Below, piece by piece: positions 56,642 to 64,000 of a DNA stretch of 64,000 nt. The translations under genes were made by a program, and so were the position numbers. Below the pieces are notes generated by a model. That model worked only from the letters and a program-made list of their open reading frames with translations. It was not told the DNA's origin and searched no databases. Source of the DNA: an uncultured Paracoccaceae bacterium (GTDB taxonomy: Bacteria; Pseudomonadota; Alphaproteobacteria; Rhodobacterales; Rhodobacteraceae); NCBI GenBank assembly GCA_947489445.1, contig CANLDN010000006.1, forward strand, positions 124,001 through 188,000, in the 5' to 3' direction. Position 1 is the first letter of the stretch. Each line of letters opens with the position of its first letter.

Positions 56642-58189
56642 ATGACACAATCAATCCCTGCACCCAGCGACCTGATCCTTGATGTTCAAGGGTTACGTAA
56701 ATCCTTTGGCGGCGTGCATGCGTTGGATGGCGTCAGCTTCTCGCTCAGAACGGGTGAGGTGCACGCGCTTGTCGGCGAAAACGGGGCCGGGAAATCGACG
56801 CTGATCAAGGTTTTATCGGGGGTTCACCCGTTTGATGCCGGTGCAATCACACTGGCAGGCGCGCCCTTTCGACCGGCTGACCCGCATGCGGCCAAGGTTG
56901 CGGGCATTCAGGTGGTGCATCAGGAATTCAACCTGCTTGATGATCTGAGCGTGGCTGAAAACATCTCGATCGAAGCGTTTCCCCGTCGTCGTTTTGGGTT
57001 ATTGGACCGGGCCGAGATGAAGCGCCGTGCCCGCGCAGCCTTGGACGCGATCGGGTTGCATGATGTGGACGTGAACGCACCGGTTAGCCGGTTGGGCATC
57101 GCGCATCGTCAGCTGATCGAAATTGCGCGCGCGTTGCAGTCGGACAGTCGTATCTTGATCCTTGACGAACCGACGGCAACCCTGACGGAGCGCGAAACAT
57201 CGCGTCTGTTTGATATTGTGGCGGGCATCAAGGCCAAGGGTGTAACTGTCGTATTTGTATCCCACCATCTTGAGGAGGTGTTTGCGATTTGTGACCGGGT
57301 GACAGTGCTTCGCAACGGCCAGACCATCGCAACCGAGAACATCGCCGATACCTCGCCCGAGGGGATTGTGCGCCACATGGTAGGGCGGGCGTTGGTCAAA
57401 GAGGTCAAGGAAGCATCGCTGCATATTGGGACCGAAGCGGTTCTGACGGTTGAGGGTTTGCAGACCTTGGCCAACCCACATCCTGACGGGGTGTCGTTTG
57501 CGTTGCATCAGGGCGAGATTTTGGGAATTGCGGGACTGGTTGGTGCTGGTCGGACCGAGGTGCTTCGCGCAGTTTTTGGTGCAGATCCATCGCGATGCGG
57601 TCGGATCTTGCGCGATGGTGTTCCGCTGCATATCCGTCATCCGCGTGATGCGATTGCGGCTGGGATCGGGTTTGTTACCGAAGATCGCAAGGACGAAGGC
57701 CTGATCCTGGATATGCAGATTGCGGCGAATATGACGCTTGTCAGTCTCACTGATGTATCGTCGCACGGAGTGTTGAATTTCTCACGCGAACGTACCAAAG
57801 CGGCCCATGGGGGTGCCCGTCTTCATCTGAAATACGGTAAAGTGTCTGACCCTGCCGCCAGCCTGTCGGGCGGCAATCAGCAAAAGCTAGTGTTGGCCAA
57901 GTGGCTGGAAAGTGGTCCGAAAATTTTGCTGCTGGATGAGCCCACGCGCGGCGTTGATGTGGGGGCCAAGGCCGAGATCTATGCCATTTTAAAGGACCTT
58001 GCCGCCCAAGGCATGTCGATGATTGTGGTGTCGTCGGAATTGCCTGAACTGATCACCTTGGCGGATCGTATTCTTGTGATGGCCGAACACCGCATTCAGG
58101 GTGCGCTACTGCCCAATCAGTTCGATCAAGAGGCCATTTTGAAGCTGGCTTATGGCCAGCCAAAGATATCGAAGGAACCGGCGGTATGA
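56642..58189 (+). CDS. ribose-type ABC transporter ATP-binding protein (two ATPase domains)
   Basis: 515 residues from ATG 56642 (MTQSIPAPSDLILDVQGLRK); an earlier ATG at 56582 directly abuts the preceding stop and gives a non-family N-terminus. First domain: Walker A GENGAGKSTLIKVL, degenerate signature LGIAHRQLIEIARAL, Walker B ILILDEPTATLTE. Second domain: degenerate Walker A GLVGAGRTE, signature LSGGNQQKLVLAKWL, Walker B LLLDEPTRGVDVGAK. Typical of RbsA/MglA. Its stop overlaps the permease ATG (ATGA). Confidence 0.93.
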   Translation: MTQSIPAPSDLILDVQGLRKSFGGVHALDGVSFSLRTGEVHALVGENGAGKSTLIKVLSGVHPFDAGAITLAGAPFRPADPHAAKVAGIQVVHQEFNLLDDLSVAENISIEAFPRRRFGLLDRAEMKRRARAALDAIGLHDVDVNAPVSRLGIAHRQLIEIARALQSDSRILILDEPTATLTERETSRLFDIVAGIKAKGVTVVFVSHHLEEVFAICDRVTVLRNGQTIATENIADTSPEGIVRHMVGRALVKEVKEASLHIGTEAVLTVEGLQTLANPHPDGVSFALHQGEILGIAGLVGAGRTEVLRAVFGADPSRCGRILRDGVPLHIRHPRDAIAAGIGFVTEDRKDEGLILDMQIAANMTLVSLTDVSSHGVLNFSRERTKAAHGGARLHLKYGKVSDPAASLSGGNQQKLVLAKWLESGPKILLLDEPTRGVDVGAKAEIYAILKDLAAQGMSMIVVSSELPELITLADRILVMAEHRIQGALLPNQFDQEAILKLAYGQPKISKEPAV

Positions 58190-59184
58190 GTTCAGCAGAC
58201 GACATCGGTGGGACGCCCAAAAACGGTGCGTTTTCCTTGCGGGCTATCATCAATAATGCAGGGATCGGGTTGGCCCTATTGGTGTTGATCCTGTTTTTTT
58301 CCGTCACGACAGAGCATTTTCTATCGCCCAACAATATCACCAATATTCTGACCCAGATCACCATTAACCTGATCCTTGCCGTGGGTATGACCTTTGTCAT
58401 TTTGATTGGCGGTATTGATCTGTCGGTGGGGTCGGTGATGGCCTTTGCCGCCGTGGTCGCAGGCAAGGCCATTACGCTGCCCGGTCTTGGCACGACGGAG
58501 CTGATCGTGTTGGCCGTGCTGGCAGGTCTGGCGGCTGGTCTGGTCTGTGGCATCATCAACGGCGGCATCAGCGCATATTGGTCACTGCCGTCATTTATCA
58601 TCACGCTGGGGATGCTGAACATCGCGCGCGGTGCCGCCTTGCAGGTATCGGATGCGCAGACGATCTATTCCTTCCCATTTGTATTCGAGGAATTTGGATC
58701 GATGCTGATTTACGGGGTGCCGGTGGTGTTTTTGTTGGCACTGTTGTTGGTGGCGATTGCGTGGTTTGTCCTGAATTTCACCGTCTTTGGCCGCCTGATC
58801 TATGGCATTGGCAATAATGAAGAGGCGGTGCGCCTCGCCGGTCATCCGGTGTTTTGGTACAAGGTGGCAGCCTTTACCATTTGCGGGCTGACGGCGGGAA
58901 TTGCGGCGATTGTCTATATGGCCCGGTTGAGCATCGCCAGCCCGATTGCGGGCATCGGGTTTGAGCTGAACGCGATTGCGGCCGTCATCATTGGCGGGAC
59001 CAGTCTGGCGGGCGGGCGCGGGTCGGTCATTGGCACGCTTTTGGGCGCCTTTATCATCGGTGTGCTGGCCAATGGCTTGATCCTGATCGGTTTAAGTGAC
59101 TTTATGCGTCAGATGATCACGGGTATTGTGATTGTCGTCGCTGTAATCCTTGACCATTATCGTGCAAAGTTTTCTGCATCATGA
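58186..59184 (+). CDS. ribose-type ABC transporter permease
   Basis: 332 residues, 8-10 membrane helices. BPD_transp_2 motifs: FVILIGGIDLSVGSVMAFAA, CGIINGGISAYWSLPSFIIT, YGIGNNEEAVRLAGHPV, IAAVIIGGTSLAGGRGSVIG. Overlaps its neighbours by four bases on each side, so translation is coupled through the operon. Confidence 0.94.
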   Translation: MSSADDIGGTPKNGAFSLRAIINNAGIGLALLVLILFFSVTTEHFLSPNNITNILTQITINLILAVGMTFVILIGGIDLSVGSVMAFAAVVAGKAITLPGLGTTELIVLAVLAGLAAGLVCGIINGGISAYWSLPSFIITLGMLNIARGAALQVSDAQTIYSFPFVFEEFGSMLIYGVPVVFLLALLLVAIAWFVLNFTVFGRLIYGIGNNEEAVRLAGHPVFWYKVAAFTICGLTAGIAAIVYMARLSIASPIAGIGFELNAIAAVIIGGTSLAGGRGSVIGTLLGAFIIGVLANGLILIGLSDFMRQMITGIVIVVAVILDHYRAKFSAS

Positions 59185-59579
59185 AACGTACTCCCCTTTT
59201 GAACCGCCATCTGAGCCAGCTTGTTGCATCGCTTGGTCATCTGGATGAAATCGTTCTGGCCGATGCCGGGCTGCCGATGCCTGACGGCGTGCCGGTGATT
59301 GATCTGGCCGTCACGCGGGGGGTGCCTGCGTTCTGGGATGTGATGGCGGCCTTGCGGTCGGAACTGGTGATTGAGGCGGCCTGTTATGCCAGCGAGGCGT
59401 CGGATGAATTGCAGCAGCAGATGGTTGATGAGATGGCGCGCTGGGATACGGATATAAAGACTGAAATGATGCCGCATGATGCGTTCAAGGCCCGCACCAG
59501 CAGGGCCAAAGCCGTTATACGCACCGGTGAATGTACCCCCTATTGCAACGTCATATTAGTGAGCGGCGTACCGTTTTGA
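59181..59579 (+). CDS. rbsD: D-ribose pyranase (RbsD/FucU family)
   Basis: 132 residues. Catalyses interconversion of pyranose and furanose (or anomers) of the imported sugar. Family motifs: LLNRHLSQLVASLGHLDEIV (catalytic His20-region), LADAGLPMPDGVPVIDLAVT and the end with RTGECTPYCNVILVSGVPF. The His and Asp pair fits RbsD better than FucU. Supports ribose as the substrate of the operon; no ribokinase adjoins. Stop overlaps the regulator start. Confidence 0.92.
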   Translation: MKRTPLLNRHLSQLVASLGHLDEIVLADAGLPMPDGVPVIDLAVTRGVPAFWDVMAALRSELVIEAACYASEASDELQQQMVDEMARWDTDIKTEMMPHDAFKARTSRAKAVIRTGECTPYCNVILVSGVPF

Positions 59580-60568
59580 CGACTGTTAAGGATGTTGCGC
59601 GTCAGGCGGGTGTTTCGGTTGGCACGGTGTCAAAGGTTCTGTCAAAGGACCTGACGGTCAAGGTTGCGTTGCGCGACCGCGTGACGCAAGCCGTTGCTGA
59701 TCTGGGGTATAAGCCCAACCTTGCCGCCCGCGCGTTGCGCACAAGCAAAATGGATATGGTGGGGCTGGTTGTTCCCGATATTTCAAACCCTTTTTTCGCT
59801 CAGCTTGCCAAGCAGATCGAGGCGGAAGCCGCCAAGCATGGTCATGTGGTTATGTTGGCCAATTCTGATGATGATCCTGCGGCAGAGGCGCGTCAGGTGC
59901 AGACCCTTCTGGATCAGTCGCCGCGCGGCTTGATTGTTGTTGGTTGTGCCAGCGAAGGGGTCTCGCCGATCAAGACAGATATTCCCGTGGTGTCGGTGGA
60001 CCGCCGCTATGGTGCGCATGACCTGATCGCCACGCATAACCGGGCCGCGTCGGCGCTAGTAGCGGATCATTTGTTTGATTTGGGTCATCGTCGCGTCGCC
60101 TATATTTCCGGGCCCCAAACAACAGAGGTGGGACGGCTGAGACAGGCCGGTTTTTGTGACCGGTTCAATGTGCTGACCGCGGGTTTGCAGGGCGTCGATC
60201 TGCACGTGGTCGAAGGGCAGTTTGATTACGCATCCGGCGAAACCCTTGCCAGAAATCTGCTTGGGGCGGCGTCCGCCATCCGCCCCACGGCGATTGCCGC
60301 TGCGAGCGATCAACAGGCTATTGGTGCGCTGTGCGCTGCGCGTGATCTGGGCATTCAGGTGCCAACCATGCTTTCAATCGCGGGATTTGACGACATTGAT
60401 CTGGCGCGGCTTGTAGTCCCGCGTTTGACCAGTGTCTGTCAGCGGCTTGACCAGATTGCATTATTGGCCGTTCATGCCGTTCTTGGGTTGAATGGCGTGC
60501 CTTTGGCAGATCAGTTTGTCAGTGCCGATCTTGTCGTCCGCGGCTCCACGGCGGCGCCAAAAACCTAG
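59576..60568 (+). CDS. LacI family transcriptional regulator
   Basis: 330 residues from TTG 59576, giving TTVKDVARQAGVSVGTVSKV at the N-terminus as is usual, and a four-base overlap (TTGA) with rbsD. ATG 59531 would add 15 residues of unlikely sequence. Helix-turn-helix with hinge helix NLAARALRTSK, then a periplasmic-binding-like sensor (GLVVPDISNPFFAQLAKQIE, HRRVAYISGPQTTEVGRLR, GFDDIDLARLVVPRLTSV). Likely represses the operon through the palindrome at 55552-55569. Its stop shares CTAG with the convergent antiporter gene. Confidence 0.9.
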   Translation: MTTVKDVARQAGVSVGTVSKVLSKDLTVKVALRDRVTQAVADLGYKPNLAARALRTSKMDMVGLVVPDISNPFFAQLAKQIEAEAAKHGHVVMLANSDDDPAAEARQVQTLLDQSPRGLIVVGCASEGVSPIKTDIPVVSVDRRYGAHDLIATHNRAASALVADHLFDLGHRRVAYISGPQTTEVGRLRQAGFCDRFNVLTAGLQGVDLHVVEGQFDYASGETLARNLLGAASAIRPTAIAAASDQQAIGALCAARDLGIQVPTMLSIAGFDDIDLARLVVPRLTSVCQRLDQIALLAVHAVLGLNGVPLADQFVSADLVVRGSTAAPKT

Positions 60569-60948
60569 CTTGCCGTATCAGGTTCCCGGTCCATTTCCGG
60601 CACGTTCAGCGTTGACCATGTATCGTCAAGGGGCGGCGGCGGCGGGGTGTCGCAAGCGCGCCGGTGGATATTGACCTTGGCGATGAAGTTTGCCGAAATC
60701 GGTGCCGTGACGAACAGGAACCCCATGATCAGCAATTCATGCAGTGACGTCTCGCCCAGCACAAATGAATGCACCATGGAGGCCAGCAAGAGCATACCGA
60801 TCCCGATTGTGCCTACTTTGGTTGGGGCGTGCAGGCGCGTCATGGAATCGTTGAACTTCAACAACCCGATAACCCCTACAATCACGAAGCCTGACCCGAT
60901 GAGCAAGGCGATCCCCACGACATAGGTACCAATAATCTGAGCGATCAT
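60565..60948 (-). CDS. mnhG: multisubunit cation/proton antiporter subunit G
   Basis: 127 residues with three membrane helices: IGTYVVGIALLIGSGFVIVG, VGTIGIGMLLLASMVHSF and LLIMGFLFVTAPISANFIA. The SMTRLHAPTKVGTIG motif is conserved in MnhG/MrpG/PhaG. The C-terminus ends in a Pro-rich acidic tail (DTPPPPPLDD). Last gene of the operon; overlaps subunit F by four bases. Confidence 0.93.
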   Translation of the reverse strand: MIAQIIGTYVVGIALLIGSGFVIVGVIGLLKFNDSMTRLHAPTKVGTIGIGMLLLASMVHSFVLGETSLHELLIMGFLFVTAPISANFIAKVNIHRRACDTPPPPPLDDTWSTLNVPEMDREPDTAS

Positions 60949-61232
60949 TCGATGATGTCCCCCCGCAAGATGAAGCGCGCCAGCGCCACAGTCGACACAA
61001 ACCCCAGCATCGCGATCAGCAGCGATACCTCAAAATAAATCTGCACGCCCTGATGGATGCCGAGCAGGACCACAAGGCCCAATGCGTTGATCACCATCGT
61101 ATCAAGCGCAAGGATCCTGTCGCCGGGGGTTGGCCCCATCACCAGCCGCGCCATCGACATGATCTGCGCCAAGGCCAGTGTCACAAAGGCGATAGACAGC
61201 GCGATGTTCATTAACTGCGTCGCAAACATCAT
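60945..61232 (-). CDS. mnhF: multisubunit cation/proton antiporter subunit F
   Basis: 95 residues, three membrane helices. Signature MARLVMGPTPGDRILALDTM of the MnhF/MrpF family, followed by YFEVSLLIAMLGFVSTVALA. Overlaps subunit G by four bases at its end and subunit E at its start. Inner membrane. Confidence 0.94.
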   Translation of the reverse strand: MMFATQLMNIALSIAFVTLALAQIMSMARLVMGPTPGDRILALDTMVINALGLVVLLGIHQGVQIYFEVSLLIAMLGFVSTVALARFILRGDIIE

Positions 61233-61729
61233 GAGAAAATCTCCTTCAAACGACGCTCATAGCGGGTCTTGATCTCGTCCCGCACGCCGTCGGGGTCGTC
61301 AGTATGCAGCACGTGGACCAGCAGGCTGTGCCCTTCGTCCGACAGGTCAGACGACACTGTGCCCGGGGTCAGCGTGATCGTTCCGGCAAGGATGGTGATG
61401 GCCTCGGGTTCGCGCAATTCCAGCGGTACAACGATCCAGGCTGGTTTCAGCTTTGCGTTGGGAACGGTCAGGACGATCCATGCCACCTCGATATTCGCGA
61501 CGATGATGTCCCAGATGACGATCAGGCTGTAGCTAAACATCTTGCCCAAGCGGAACCCTTTGGGCGTGTCGGGCCACCAGACGGATGTGCTCCATGGGAT
61601 GATAATCCCCAAAATGATGCCGAATACCACCATCCCGGCAGAAACCTCGTTCTGCAAAAGCGTCCAGACGATGGCCAGAAGCAGCGTCAGGAATGGATGC
61701 GGCAGGAGCCAGTTGAATGCGCGCGTCAT
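61229..61729 (-). CDS. mnhE: multisubunit cation/proton antiporter subunit E
   Basis: 166 residues. N-terminal hydrophobic region (HPFLTLLLAIVWTLLQNEVS and GMVVFGIILGIIIP) and the conserved EPEAITILAGTITLTPGTVS, LLVHVLHTDDPDGV of MnhE/MrpE. One base separates it from subunit D. Needed for assembly of the complex in known systems. Confidence 0.93.
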   Translation of the reverse strand: MTRAFNWLLPHPFLTLLLAIVWTLLQNEVSAGMVVFGIILGIIIPWSTSVWWPDTPKGFRLGKMFSYSLIVIWDIIVANIEVAWIVLTVPNAKLKPAWIVVPLELREPEAITILAGTITLTPGTVSSDLSDEGHSLLVHVLHTDDPDGVRDEIKTRYERRLKEIFS

Positions 61730-61730
61730 A

Positions 61731-63272
61731 TCAATAATCCCCCGTTGGTTCGCTGAGCTTGCCGGGCGTTTCGATCACTGTCGTGATATATGGTTCTGGT
61801 GCGAAAAGCTGTGCGGCCATGGTGGTTGTGTAACCATGAACTTGCCCTGCAAAGACAGCGTGCGCCGCCAGAAGCGAGATCAGCCCACCTACCGCCACAT
61901 AAGACAGAATTGCAGGTTGTGGCATCACCGGCGTATCGGTGGCCGGTTCCACACTATGCGCTTTCCAGAACAGGATACTGCCGGCCCGTGCGAAACCCAG
62001 AATGCTGATCAGGCTTGAGCTGAGTACGATGGCCCAGACCCAGACCATCAGATCGCTGTTGAAGGCTGCTTCCAACACCAGAAGCTTGCCCAAAAACCCC
62101 GATAGGGGTGGCAGGCCCGCCATGGCAATCGCCCCGGCAAAGAACAGACCCGCAGTGAGCGCGGTTCCGGCCATGGCCGGTTGTGGTGTCAGTTCCAGAT
62201 TGGACCGCCCGGTCCGTACCAGATCAGAGATCAGGAACAGGGTTGCCGCCGCCAAGGTCGAATGCACCATGTAATAGAGCGCCGCAGCGATCCCATCGGG
62301 CGTGAACAACGATATTGCCACCATCACCATGCCCATGGAACCGATCACCGAAAAGGCCACCAAACGGTCCAGCCGCTTGGCCGCCAGGACACCCACCATA
62401 CCAATCGCCAGTGAAATCAGCGCGGCCGGAAGCAGCCAGACATCATGCAAGCCGGATGTGATGGCGAGGTCGGGGGGGAAGACCATCGTATAGACCCGGA
62501 TGATCGCGTAGGCGCCCACCTTGGTCATGATCGCGAAAAGGGCGGCAACCGGTGCCGGTGCCTCTGCATAGCTCGACGGCAACCAGAAATGCAGCGGTAC
62601 AACCGCAGCCTTGATTGCAAAAACCAGCAGCAGCAGGACGGCGGCCACACGAATGCCGACCGTTTCATCAGGGCTGATCAGTGTGACCCGATTGGCCAGA
62701 TCAGCCATGTTGAGCGTGCCTGTTTCCGCATAGATCGACCCCAGCGCAAACAGGAACAGCGTCGAGCCGATCAGGTTGAAAAGTACATATTGCACCCCGG
62801 CCCGCAGCCGCGCGTTGCCGCCCGCGTGGATCATCAGGCCGTAAGACGCGATCAACAGCACCTCGAAAAAGACGAAAAGGTTGAAAAGGTCACCGGTCAG
62901 AAACGCCCCGATGATCCCCATCAGTTGGAATTGGAACAGCGCATGGAAATGCCGCCCCCGTTCGTCCCAGCCAGAGCCGATGGCGTAAAGCAGCACGAAA
63001 AGCGCCAGCAATGTCGTCAGCAAAACCATCAGCGTTGATAGCCTGTCACCCACCAGCACGATGCCGAATGGGGCAGCCCAATCACCCAATTGATAAAGGA
63101 TGATGGTGCCGTCTGACGCCTCCCAGGCGAGCCCTGCCGCCATCGCGATGAGCGCAAGCACGCCTGCGATGGAAAACACCCGCTGGATGCCGATATGGTA
63201 GCGCGCGGCCAGAACGATGAAAGGTGCCAGCAATGCGGGCAGGATAACCGGGGCAATGATCCAATGGCTCAT
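61731..63272 (-). CDS. mnhD: multisubunit cation/proton antiporter subunit D
   Basis: 513 residues, about 14 membrane helices, homologous to respiratory complex I NuoM/NuoN. Conserved features: LTGDLFNLFVFFEVLLIASY (Glu of helix 5), the lysine segment AIKAAVVPLHFWLPSSYAEA and AGLPPLSGFLGKLLVLEAAF. Proton-translocating channel of the antiporter. Start overlaps subunit C by four bases. Confidence 0.95.
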   Translation of the reverse strand: MSHWIIAPVILPALLAPFIVLAARYHIGIQRVFSIAGVLALIAMAAGLAWEASDGTIILYQLGDWAAPFGIVLVGDRLSTLMVLLTTLLALFVLLYAIGSGWDERGRHFHALFQFQLMGIIGAFLTGDLFNLFVFFEVLLIASYGLMIHAGGNARLRAGVQYVLFNLIGSTLFLFALGSIYAETGTLNMADLANRVTLISPDETVGIRVAAVLLLLVFAIKAAVVPLHFWLPSSYAEAPAPVAALFAIMTKVGAYAIIRVYTMVFPPDLAITSGLHDVWLLPAALISLAIGMVGVLAAKRLDRLVAFSVIGSMGMVMVAISLFTPDGIAAALYYMVHSTLAAATLFLISDLVRTGRSNLELTPQPAMAGTALTAGLFFAGAIAMAGLPPLSGFLGKLLVLEAAFNSDLMVWVWAIVLSSSLISILGFARAGSILFWKAHSVEPATDTPVMPQPAILSYVAVGGLISLLAAHAVFAGQVHGYTTTMAAQLFAPEPYITTVIETPGKLSEPTGDY

Positions 63273-63625
63273 GACTGACCCTCCGCCGGATCTTCGGGCA
63301 GGTCGGGTTGGTCATCGACATGGTCGTCGTTTGACCCAAGAAAAGCCCCAAGGCCGATCATCACAACCACAGCCGTCATACCAAATGAGATCACGATGGC
63401 CGTGAGTACCAATGCCTGCGGCAGCGGGTCCGCGTAAGCGGTGATATCGTCGCGCAGAACCGGTGGTGCGCCGGTAGTCAACCGACCGGATGCGAACAGA
63501 AAGACGTTCACGGCATAAGTAAGCAGTGAGATACCCAAGATAACCGGAAAGGTCCGCAGCCGCAGCAGCAGGTAAATCCCACCGGTTGTCATAATGCCGA
63601 TGGCGGATGCGACAAGAAGTTCCAT
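63269..63625 (-). CDS. mnhC: multisubunit cation/proton antiporter subunit C
   Basis: 118 residues with three membrane helices, NuoK-like: MELLVASAIGIMTTGGIYLL, VILGISLLTYAVNVFLFASG and DPLPQALVLTAIVISFGMTA. The DPLPQALVLTAIVIS motif is the family hallmark. The C-terminus has an acidic tail with DDHVDDQPDLPEDPAEG. One base separates its ATG from the stop of the A/B gene. Confidence 0.95.
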   Translation of the reverse strand: MELLVASAIGIMTTGGIYLLLRLRTFPVILGISLLTYAVNVFLFASGRLTTGAPPVLRDDITAYADPLPQALVLTAIVISFGMTAVVVMIGLGAFLGSNDDHVDDQPDLPEDPAEGQS

Positions 63626-63626
63626 G

Positions 63627-64000
63627 TTACGCGCCCTCCCTTACCGGGGTGCCTTCGGGCGGGGGCATTTCGCGGGACGGGTCAATATCCATAGGGTGTT
63701 CAGTCTCGGGCATGTGGGCGCGGCGGGCGAGCCGCGAGAAACTTTCGAGCGACAGCATCACGGCACCAACAACGGCCAGGAACACGCCCAGATCAAACAG
63801 CGCGGCAGTTGCCAGCTCAAATTCGTGGAACGGTGGGATGCGGACATAGGTGAAGTCAGAGGTCAGGAACGGTTTGCTGACAAACCACGACCCGATCCCG
63901 GTTAGCCCCGCAATCAGAACACCCGCGCCAATGACCCCGTGATAGGGATAGCGCAACCTTGCAGAGGTCCACGAAAAACCACTGGCCATGTATTGCATCA
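63627..64000 (-). CDS. fused antiporter subunit A/B, C-terminal part (MnhB domain)
   Basis: Partial: the gene continues past the right edge of the window. The visible 124 residues end in the MnhB domain: QYMASGFSWTSARLRYPYHG, GVLIAGLTGIGSWFVSKPFL, FHEFELATAALFDLGVFLAV. In Pha-type systems (phaA/phaAB) subunits A and B are one long protein, and the QYxAxG entry into the B domain with no start codon context here fits that. Leads the operon C-D-E-F-G. The tail carries MPETEHPMDIDPSREMPPPE. Confidence 0.88.
   Translation of the reverse strand, partial: MQYMASGFSWTSARLRYPYHGVIGAGVLIAGLTGIGSWFVSKPFLTSDFTYVRIPPFHEFELATAALFDLGVFLAVVGAVMLSLESFSRLARRAHMPETEHPMDIDPSREMPPPEGTPVREGA

Overview
The window is a dense, intron-free bacterial chromosome segment of moderately high GC. 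Its gene set and order point to an alphaproteobacterium of the family Rhodobacteraceae (marine Roseobacter group, perhaps near Loktanella/Yoonia; the genus is an inference). The main support is an RpoE-ChrR sigma/anti-sigma pair divergent from a furan-fatty-acid-type operon as in Rhodobacter sphaeroides, an F1-only atpHAGDC operon, roseobacter-type DUF1365, DUF1674, DUF2161, DUF2793, DUF3035 and TIGR01459 proteins, and a Pha-type fused antiporter subunit A/B. I saw no tRNA, rRNA, insertion sequence, integrase or CRISPR array.

Layout. 1-3760: singlet-oxygen stress locus; a leftward operon (FAD oxidoreductase, DUF1365, MFS transporter) and rightward rpoE-chrR, each with a sigma-E-like promoter facing away from the other. 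3855-18155: housekeeping (PfkB kinase, rmuC, mutL, two M16 proteases, DUF3035 lipoprotein, lspA, purH, heparinase-like protein, rsmB, DUF1674). 18257-32488: surface-polysaccharide region with a Wza-like export lipoprotein, manB, galE, manC, fcl and gmd (a complete route from mannose-6-phosphate to GDP-L-fucose), two RTX proteins (one a serralysin-type metalloprotease) and a DUF2793 protein. No glycosyltransferase, flippase, polymerase or type I secretion gene lies in the window.

32485-36793: a ROK regulator divergent from a fructose-type ABC importer (frcBCA). 36979-42242: F1 ATP synthase operon with an extra membrane-anchored gene of unknown function wedged between atpG and atpD. 42362-50850: H-type lectin protein, outer-membrane barrel, prs, thioredoxin-fold isomerase, hydrolase, threonine aldolase, ribF, MaoC hydratase, HAD phosphatase and Mn-dependent pyrophosphatase. 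50950-51372: two near-repeated mini-ORFs with hairpins upstream of a 61-residue, highly basic ORF and a strong terminator; this is the least explained element here. 51385-55463: TbpB-like lipoprotein, DUF2161 nuclease-fold protein, TraB/GumN protein and a frameshifted 52-residue-repeat gene.

55552-60568: ribose-type ABC operon (binding protein, double ATPase, permease, RbsD, LacI regulator) behind a perfect 18-bp palindromic operator. 60565-64000: leftward multisubunit cation/proton antiporter operon (mnhG, F, E, D, C and the end of A/B), cut by the window edge. Genes are tightly packed with many 1-8 bp start/stop overlaps, and several convergent pairs share their stop codons, so translational coupling and opposing transcription are probably common. 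All family assignments come from reading motifs by eye; no database search was run.
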